DNA from: Bifidobacterium breve
GTDB lineage: Bacteria; Actinomycetota; Thermoleophilia; Solirubrobacterales; Solirubrobacteraceae
Length of the DNA: 64,000 nt
NCBI GenBank assembly: GCA_945889475.1
Contig: CAMDBT010000002.1
Coordinates: 62,001-126,000, forward strand
Direction: 5' to 3'
Position numbers and translations under genes: made by a program
In this document: positions 57,610 to 64,000 of the stretch, in pieces
Layout: each line of letters begins with the position of its first letter
How positions within the stretch are numbered: position 1 is the first letter of the stretch
Notes under the pieces: model-generated
The model's input: only the letters and a program-made list of their open reading frames with translations
Told to the model about the DNA's origin: nothing
The model's database searches: none

Positions 57610-60476
57610 GAACGAAGGCGCTCCTGGTCGGGGTCGTAAAAGGCGCCGTGGACGATCGTCGCCGTTTGGCTCTTAGCGCCGTACTTGATCTGCAGCGAGC
57701 CACCGTCCTGGCCGTGGTCGGCTGGAACCCAGGCGAGCCCGATTGACTGGCCGAGCAGCTCTGAGTAGCGGGCCGAGGTGACGCGCCCTGCGGGCTGGCC
57801 GTCAATGACGATCGCGGAGCCCTCGATCGGCACATCGTCGCCGTCGATCTTGAAGCCAACCAGGGTGTTGACCATGCCGCGCTCGTTGGCGCGCTCCAAG
57901 GCCCACTTGCCCATGAAGTCCTCTTCCTTGTCGAGCTTGACGATCCAACCCATCTGGCTTTCGTAGGCGTTCGACTCGGAGTCGGTGTCCTGACCGACGA
58001 TGATGTGTGCCTTCTCGAGGCGGAGGATCCGTTGCGGCTCAAGGCCAAACGGCTTGATCCCGTACTCGGCGCCGGCTTCCAAGATCTGGTCCCAGAGGTA
58101 CTGGCCGCAGGCCGCCGGGTAGTGGATCTCGTAGCCGAGTTCGCCGACGAAGCCGATCCGCATTGCCAGGCATTGAACTCCTGCGATCTGGATCTGATGG
58201 CCATCGAGGTAGCCGAAGCCTTCGTTGCTGAGCTCGGCGTCGGTCAGCTTGCCGAGTAGGTCGCGTGCCTTCGGGCCGGCGACGTTGATCGCGCAGAGGC
58301 CTTGAGTCACGTCGGTCACGTGAACGTCCATCTCCCAGGCCGCCAGCCACCAGGTGAACCAGCGCTCAACGGCGTCGGCGCCGGAGGAGGTCGTCGTCAC
58401 GAGGAAGCTCTCTTCGGAGACGCGGCAGACCGTTCCGTCGTCGGTGATGCGGCCGGCGTCGTTGCCGAGCACGCCGTACCGGATACGGCCTACCTTCAGA
58501 TCGCTGAGGCGATTGGTGTACATCCGGTCCAGGAACTGGCCGGCCTCAGGGCCACCGACGATCATCTTGCCGAGCGTTGAGACGTCGATCATGCCGACGG
58601 CGTTGTGAACCGCTGCGGCTTCGGCCCTCACGTCGCCGTAGTCGTATGCGCGTCGCCAATCGCCGGCCCACTTGACGTGCGCGTTCAGCTCGCGCTGACG
58701 GGCGTGAATCGCCGAGCGCTTGGCCGGCGTGAACGGGCGTCCAGCCCAGGCGCCAAGCGGCACGCTCGACCACGGCGGGCGGGCGGTCGTGATCCCAGTC
58801 TCGTCGATGCTGAGGCCTGTCTGCTCGGCGACCATTCTGACGCTCGGCAGCTGCGAGACCCGACCCTGCGAAGGGCCCATCGTGACCGTCGTGTAGCGCT
58901 TGCTGAGTTCAATCGAGTCGTAGCCCTCCTCGATTGCGTACTTCATGTCCTTGGTCGTTACGTCTTCGTCGAGGTCGAGGAAGGCCTTCCCCTTCGAGCC
59001 CGCGGTCCGTTGGTAGGCGGGGGAGGGGGCGGACGGGGAGGGGGCGGGCAGGGCATCGAGCGCCGCCGCCGCAGCGCTGGCAGCCGACCCGTCGCCGAAC
59101 TCGCATTCCTGCGCTGCGCGTGCTCCCGCCAGCGTGCCGCTCAGCGCGGCCGCATCGAGCTCTTCTTTGCCGGCGACGGCGCCTGCAGGGTGAATTCCGG
59201 GCGGTGGATCTTCCGGCAGGAAGCAGTTGGTCTGAGAGTTGAACTTAGCCTTCGCGCCAGCCTGGAGCATCAGCGACGAGGCCGGGACGGTGCCGCCGGA
59301 GACGACTAGGAGATCGCAGTCAAAGCGCTCTTCAGTACCGGCCTTGGCGACGCCCTTGGCGTCAATCTCGGCGAGCGTGCAGCCTTTGATGTGCTTGTTT
59401 CCGGTCGCTTCGACGACCGTCATGCCGCGCAACAGCTGGATCCCCGCGCTCTCGATCGCCGCAGTCAGCTCGTTCGAGCGGTTCACCATCAGGTCGGCCA
59501 CAGCGACGACGTTCACGCCGACGGCATGCAGCGCAAGCGCAGCCTCGAGGCCGCGATCACCGGTTGTCGCGACGACGGCGTCGTCGCCGGGCTTGAGCGC
59601 GTAGAGCGCCGCCAGTTTGAGCGCGCCGGTTGAAAGCATCACGCCCGGTAGGTCGTTGTTAGGGAAAACCAATGGCTGCTCAATCGAGCCGGTTGCCGCT
59701 ACGTGGCGCTGGGCGCGAATCTGGTGCAGCGTGCTGCCCTGCCATACCGGCACCATGCCGTCGAAGTAACCGAGCGCAGGAGCGGAGCTCATGATCTCAA
59801 CGCCCGCAGCTTTCGCCTCGTCGGCCAACGCCCGCGCCTGTTCGTGCTTGCCTTGCCAGAGCAGCTGGCCGCCCGGCTCGATGTCTTCATCGACGAGAAC
59901 CACGTCGGCGCCTTCGCGCGCGGCCGCGATCGCAGCGCTGAGGCCGGCGATCCCGCCGCCGATCACGAGCACGTCGCAGTGGCGGCGACGGTAGTCGGTA
60001 CGCCACTCGCGGTGCGCCTGGCTCTTCTTCAGCACGCCAAGACCTGCGGCGTTGCGGAGCACCTTCTCGTAGAGTGGCCAAGCGCTGCGCGGCCAGATGA
60101 AGGTCTTGTAGTAGAAGCCAGCCGGCATGAATGGCCCGCCGAAGATGTCAGAGGCGCGCATCACGTCGAAGTTCAGTGACGGCCAAGCGTTCATGTGCTT
60201 GATCTCCGTCCCCTCTTGAGCGCGCTCGGTGGTGGCACGAATGCCGGGCCACTCGCCGTCTTGAACCAAGCTGTTGGCGGTCCAGCCGGAGGCGCTGACG
60301 ATGCCACGCGGGCGGTGGTACTTGAACGAGCGGGAGAAGATCCGCTGGCCCTGTGCGTAGAGCGCCGAAGCGATCGTGTCGCCTTCGAAACCGCTGACAG
60401 TCTTGCCGTCGAACTTGAACTTGAGCTTCTTCGAGCGGTCGATTCGCTCGGCGGGTTGTGGATCGAGGCGGCTCAT
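57606..60476 (-). CDS. soxA: Sarcosine oxidase alpha subunit
   Basis: 956 aa; GDTIASALYAQGQRIFSRSFKYHRPRG, CDVLVIGGGIAGLSAAIAAAREGADVVLVDE, C-terminal GcvT-like domain. Confidence 0.96.
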   Translation of the reverse strand: MSRLDPQPAERIDRSKKLKFKFDGKTVSGFEGDTIASALYAQGQRIFSRSFKYHRPRGIVSASGWTANSLVQDGEWPGIRATTERAQEGTEIKHMNAWPSLNFDVMRASDIFGGPFMPAGFYYKTFIWPRSAWPLYEKVLRNAAGLGVLKKSQAHREWRTDYRRRHCDVLVIGGGIAGLSAAIAAAREGADVVLVDEDIEPGGQLLWQGKHEQARALADEAKAAGVEIMSSAPALGYFDGMVPVWQGSTLHQIRAQRHVAATGSIEQPLVFPNNDLPGVMLSTGALKLAALYALKPGDDAVVATTGDRGLEAALALHAVGVNVVAVADLMVNRSNELTAAIESAGIQLLRGMTVVEATGNKHIKGCTLAEIDAKGVAKAGTEERFDCDLLVVSGGTVPASSLMLQAGAKAKFNSQTNCFLPEDPPPGIHPAGAVAGKEELDAAALSGTLAGARAAQECEFGDGSAASAAAAALDALPAPSPSAPSPAYQRTAGSKGKAFLDLDEDVTTKDMKYAIEEGYDSIELSKRYTTVTMGPSQGRVSQLPSVRMVAEQTGLSIDETGITTARPPWSSVPLGAWAGRPFTPAKRSAIHARQRELNAHVKWAGDWRRAYDYGDVRAEAAAVHNAVGMIDVSTLGKMIVGGPEAGQFLDRMYTNRLSDLKVGRIRYGVLGNDAGRITDDGTVCRVSEESFLVTTTSSGADAVERWFTWWLAAWEMDVHVTDVTQGLCAINVAGPKARDLLGKLTDAELSNEGFGYLDGHQIQIAGVQCLAMRIGFVGELGYEIHYPAACGQYLWDQILEAGAEYGIKPFGLEPQRILRLEKAHIIVGQDTDSESNAYESQMGWIVKLDKEEDFMGKWALERANERGMVNTLVGFKIDGDDVPIEGSAIVIDGQPAGRVTSARYSELLGQSIGLAWVPADHGQDGGSLQIKYGAKSQTATIVHGAFYDPDQERLRS
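59019..59053 (+). other. G-quadruplex-forming motif inside soxA
   Basis: GGGGGAGGGGGCGGACGGGGAGGGGGCGGGCAGGG: six G-runs of >=3 separated by 1-5 nt. Confidence 0.75.
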
Positions 60477-60800
60477 TTAGCGCAGCTCCTCGCCGCCGGC
60501 GGCGCGAGCCTCGGCGACAGGGGATACCGGTGCCTGCGTGGCGTCGGTGATCTCCGGAACGGCGGTCCAGAGGACTTCGTTTGTTGAGGTGTTGCGCTCG
60601 GCCTGGAACCAGGTCCGGCAGCCGGCGCGGTGCCACCACCATTCGCGCTGAACGCCGTCGGTGTTGGCACGGAAGTAGTTGTAGGCGTTCAGTTCACGCT
60701 CACCGGGGCGGCTCTGGGGGCGCACAACAATCTCTCCGCCGAAGGCAAAGTCGGTCACTTCACGGGTACCGCAGATGGGGCAGTTCAACAGGAACGACAT
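60477..60800 (-). CDS. soxD: Sarcosine oxidase delta subunit
   Basis: MSFLLNCPICGTREVTDFAFGGE…WWWHRAGCRTWFQAERNT; internal ATG 60800. Confidence 0.95.
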   Translation of the reverse strand: MSFLLNCPICGTREVTDFAFGGEIVVRPQSRPGERELNAYNYFRANTDGVQREWWWHRAGCRTWFQAERNTSTNEVLWTAVPEITDATQAPVSPVAEARAAGGEELR

Positions 60801-60835
60801 TCCACTCGCAATCGGTTGCTGATCTCCGTCGCTGC

Positions 60836-60867
60836 GTATACTAGACAAATAGGTACAGTAAATGCAA
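60836..60867 (-). promoter_or_regulatory. Candidate sox promoter with overlapping imperfect palindrome
   Basis: On minus strand TTGCAT-N18-TAGTAT; TTGTCTAGTATAC contains GTnTAnTAnAC imperfect palindrome. Confidence 0.45.
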
Positions 60868-60908
60868 GCGGCCGACTCAGGTTGTTAGCCGACGTTGCGA
60901 GGAAGCGT

Positions 60909-62153
60909 TCAGTTAGCGGCCTCGGTCTCGCCCGACTGAGGGCTGTCCAGAAGGCCAAGTCGCCGAGCAAGCCACGGTGCCGGCATCGCCTGAATCGCCA
61001 GCGTAACGATGATCGCGAGCGCTACCACGGCTCCGTAGATCTCGATGTCAGGAACTCCGAGGCCAGCGAGCACGCCAACTAGGGCAGCCGGCACGACGCC
61101 GGTTTCGCGACTCCAACTCATGAACGTGAGCTCCGAACGTTGCCACCGTGCGCGCCGGTCGGGAAGCGCGCAGACGATCACGACCAACGGCCGGGCGATC
61201 AGCATCAGCACGAGAATCGTCGCGAGCGCGGGCAGCCAGTACTCGGCAATCGCTGAGAAAGGGAGATTGATGCCAAGGATCAAAAAGACCAAGAGCGTCA
61301 CTATCTCAGCGACATGGCGCGCGAAATCTTTCAGCTCGCGTTCATGAACGCTGTGCATACTCAGCTTCAGAAGTCTCATGTTGCCGACAATGATCCCAGC
61401 CACGAATGCGCCCAGGTAGCCGCTGCCATCCGTGGAATCAAGCGAGAAATAACCGATCGTCACGACCATCGCCATCGCTATCGCCGAGGATTCGCTCCAG
61501 ATGCCAGCGCGATGGCTTGAAATCGTCGCCGCCAGAAGGATGCCAGCAACGAGACCGATGCCGACGCTGATCAACATGGCAACCACGAAATCGGCGGCCA
61601 GAGAGGGACCGACACCGGCCCCGGAGGATGAAACCACAGCGCCAGCCAGCGCGAGGGCAAGCACCGCGCCGACGGGGTCGTTGAATCCCGACTCAGCGAT
61701 CAGCGTGTGGCCGACCTTCGGACGTAGTCCTGAGCCGCTGAACAAGCCGACGAGGATTGCGGGGTCGGTGGGCGAGAGCACGGCGCCGAGCAGCAGAGCC
61801 TCGGTCCACCCCATCTCGAGCGCGTAGTGAGCCGGGACTGCGACAACGGCAGCTGTAAGCAAGATGCCGACGACCGATAGCAGCGCCAGGCTCGTCGCTA
61901 CCGAACGTAAGACCTTGAGCGAGAGGTTGAGCCCCCCGTAGAACAGAATCGCTGAAACGCCCAGCGTAAAAGTCAGCTGAGCGCCGAGCGAATCGAGCGG
62001 AACGTCAACCAGATTGCCCAGCGACGGTCCGATCGCAGCGCCGACCGCGACTAGGATCAGCATCTCCGGCACGCGCAGGAGCGTGGCGACCAAGCGAGCG
62101 AGCAGGCCGGCAGCGAGCAGCAACCCGAGCGTGAGGATTACCTCTGCGGTCAC
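60909..62153 (-). CDS. Cation:proton antiporter (CPA family, NhaP-like)
   Basis: AVLSPTDPAILVGLFSGSGLRPKVGHTLIAESGFNDPVGAVLAL; multi-TM. Confidence 0.9.
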   Translation of the reverse strand: MTAEVILTLGLLLAAGLLARLVATLLRVPEMLILVAVGAAIGPSLGNLVDVPLDSLGAQLTFTLGVSAILFYGGLNLSLKVLRSVATSLALLSVVGILLTAAVVAVPAHYALEMGWTEALLLGAVLSPTDPAILVGLFSGSGLRPKVGHTLIAESGFNDPVGAVLALALAGAVVSSSGAGVGPSLAADFVVAMLISVGIGLVAGILLAATISSHRAGIWSESSAIAMAMVVTIGYFSLDSTDGSGYLGAFVAGIIVGNMRLLKLSMHSVHERELKDFARHVAEIVTLLVFLILGINLPFSAIAEYWLPALATILVLMLIARPLVVIVCALPDRRARWQRSELTFMSWSRETGVVPAALVGVLAGLGVPDIEIYGAVVALAIIVTLAIQAMPAPWLARRLGLLDSPQSGETEAAN

Positions 62154-62246
62154 GGCCTAGGCTTTTTATCCAGTCGACCCATCGGTGTCGCGCAGTATGC
62201 CAGCTAGCAGTCGCCGCTTTGGAGGCAGTCGGTAGGATTGCGAGCC

Positions 62247-62477
62247 GTGCTCTTCTTCGTGATCTTCCAGCAGGCTCCAACCTTGCTGATCGTGGTGCTA
62301 GCGGTGATCGTCTGGTTGGCGATCATCGAGGTTCGCGGACAGAAGGACATGCCTCTGCTCCAGCAGGTCTGGTGGGTTCTGTTCGTGGCTCTGCTGAACT
62401 TCGTTGGCCTGATCATCTTGCGCGTCTACACCTACCGTCGAGCCAGAGGTGGCGATTCAACCGGGAAGGGCAGCTGA
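62247..62477 (+). CDS. Small membrane protein
   Basis: Two hydrophobic helices; GTG 62247 (ORF 62238) 8 nt after TAGGAT. Confidence 0.55.
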   Translation: MLFFVIFQQAPTLLIVVLAVIVWLAIIEVRGQKDMPLLQQVWWVLFVALLNFVGLIILRVYTYRRARGGDSTGKGS

Positions 62478-64000
62478 GCTGCGCAGGAGGCCGCTGTTGA
62501 GGCGCACTAGCTTGACGGCCAGACTGAGTGCGAGCGGATCCTCACTTGCCAACGTCAGGCCGCTCAATGCCTCAATGCGAGCGAGTCGCTGGCGAAGCGT
62601 GTTGGGATGGACGTACAGCGCACGTGCGCTGGCGGTGATTCGCCGTCCTTCAGCGAGATACTGCTCCAACGTCAGCACCAGTTCGCTGCGCCGATGATGC
62701 TTCAGATCGTAATCGGCAACTCTCGCGACCGCGCGGTAGCGCTCGTCTTCGACGACCGTTTCGAGGTCTAGCTTGACGAGTAAGCGGTACGCACCGAGCA
62801 TTTCGTTGGGCACGACCCCGCCAGCGCGGTGGAGGTAGGCGGCGGCTTTAGCTGCGGACTCAGCCGCGTCGAGGTTCGCTGCACAATCTTCGAGGCCTTC
62901 GGAGACCGGTCCGAGTCCGATCGCCACTTGGTGTCGCAACGCAAGCGGCTCCAAGGAACGAACTAGGGCCGTGCCGTCGGAGCTGCTCGTAAGCGGTATT
63001 AGAAGCGTCAGCACAGAACCGCTCGTTTCACCTAACCCATCCGGCGCGATCAGCGCCAGGTCGGCCCGCAGCTCAGAGAGGCGCGGCAGGCTTCGCATCG
63101 AAGGCGACCGTGGTTCGACGCTTGGGTGAGCTCGACCGGACGTGACTGCAGGGAGCCTCGCCACGAGCAGCACGTGTGGCTGGCGAAGGTCGACCCCAAG
63201 CGCCGACGCGGTAGTGATCGCAACCGAGCTGTCGCTACGTCGAAACGCTTCGATCAGCTCACCGAAGCTGCCTTGTGACGCGAGCCGCTCGATCAGCGCT
63301 ATCCGTTCCAGCGCAATCGAGACGAGGTTTGCTAGTGCGCGGAGCAGCTCACGTTCCTCTTCCTGCCAGAACGCAATCGAACGGTCTGTAGCGACCAGCA
63401 GGCCGATCTGCTCGTCGCTAGCGCAGAGCGGCACCGTGACTTTCGTTGAACGTCCTTTAGCAACCGAGACGGTTCGCAGCCGCGTGTCGCCGTCAATTGC
63501 GATCGCCACCGCGTCGGCCGGCTGCTCCTCGTCGGCGCTGAGTTCGCAGGCGGCGAGCCTCATCTCTGAACGATCATCAACGTCGCTCCCGGGTGCCAGG
63601 TAGATCTGGCAGCTGGCGACCTCGAACAGATCTCGGACAGCGCCTACGGTGACGTCGCACAAGCTCGGTTCGTTGCCGCAGGCAGCAATCGACGCACTAA
63701 CTTCTGCCAGCGTCGTCAGCCTGCGCACGTGGCGTTGGGTCTCGGTATGGGTGCGTGCATTCTCGATCGCGCCGCCGATCAGAACACCGCTCGAGACCAA
63801 GAAATCAAGCACTTCGGGCTCGAATTCACGCGGCGCGATCGTATGCAGCGACATCACTCCGATGACGGACCGGTCGCGCCCGATTATTGGCGCCGCGACG
63901 AGCGATTGATAGCGCTGTTCTTCGAGCTCGGGGATCACTTTCATTCGCGGGTCGTCCATCGCTGCCTCGCGAATGAACTCGGCTTCGCCGGTCCGCGCCA
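62457..64000 (-). CDS. GAF-domain + PucR/CdaR-type helix-turn-helix regulator, 5' end beyond window
   Basis: YRSLVAAPIIG-like GAF segments; C-term 'LVLTLEQYLAEGRRITASARALYVHPNTLRQRLARIEALSG'; frame stays open to 64000 (…ARTGEAEFIREAAMDDPRMK). Confidence 0.88.
   Translation of the reverse strand, partial: ARTGEAEFIREAAMDDPRMKVIPELEEQRYQSLVAAPIIGRDRSVIGVMSLHTIAPREFEPEVLDFLVSSGVLIGGAIENARTHTETQRHVRRLTTLAEVSASIAACGNEPSLCDVTVGAVRDLFEVASCQIYLAPGSDVDDRSEMRLAACELSADEEQPADAVAIAIDGDTRLRTVSVAKGRSTKVTVPLCASDEQIGLLVATDRSIAFWQEEERELLRALANLVSIALERIALIERLASQGSFGELIEAFRRSDSSVAITTASALGVDLRQPHVLLVARLPAVTSGRAHPSVEPRSPSMRSLPRLSELRADLALIAPDGLGETSGSVLTLLIPLTSSSDGTALVRSLEPLALRHQVAIGLGPVSEGLEDCAANLDAAESAAKAAAYLHRAGGVVPNEMLGAYRLLVKLDLETVVEDERYRAVARVADYDLKHHRRSELVLTLEQYLAEGRRITASARALYVHPNTLRQRLARIEALSGLTLASEDPLALSLAVKLVRLNSGLLRSSAALPG

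Noticed and set aside
58605-59309. 234-aa plus-strand ORF opposite soxA
   Set aside because: Shadow ORF running through the G-rich linker region
1-64000. CRISPR arrays, transposases, integrases, prophage, defence islands, NRPS/PKS clusters
   Set aside because: None supported: no spaced repeat arrays and no matching protein motifs in the ORF track

Overview
64 kb of high-GC, gene-dense chromosomal DNA. Gene content, GTG/TTG starts and overlapping operons suggest an actinobacterium, possibly Thermoleophilia-like (inference only). Left to right: the tail of one CDS, a glycoside-hydrolase-like secreted protein, uvrA, a hexapeptide acyltransferase, panB/panC; a ~30 kb cell-envelope glycan region (6.8-36.7 kb) with heptose genes hddA-gmhA-gmhB, an AftD-like arabinofuranosyltransferase, many glycosyltransferases and methyltransferases, two acyltransferase-3 proteins, an O-antigen-ligase-like protein, two flippases and a paralogous pair of uncharacterised membrane proteins; tsaE-tsaB-rimI-tsaD, glutaredoxin-like, rex, a GCS2-type ligase, a DUF1844-like protein, hppA, a class III aminotransferase; an overlapping APC permease / 66-aa membrane protein / APC permease unit followed by two TrkA-type proteins; tRNA-Gln(CTG); GST; HMG-CoA lyase-like; GntR; fhs next to soxB/G/A/D; a cation/proton antiporter; and a PucR/CdaR-like regulator cut by the right edge. 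No rRNA, CRISPR array, transposase or prophage was seen. Most notable observations: a recurrent TANNNT-N6-8-(A/G)TG arrangement suggesting widespread leaderless transcription; the APC/small-TM/APC/TrkA/TrkA locus; the heptose + AftD-like envelope cluster with a methyltransferase-GT2 fusion and a novel paralogous membrane pair; a dense G-quadruplex motif inside soxA; and a shared 13-bp motif upstream of soxD and fhs. All family calls come from reading motifs by eye, with no database search.
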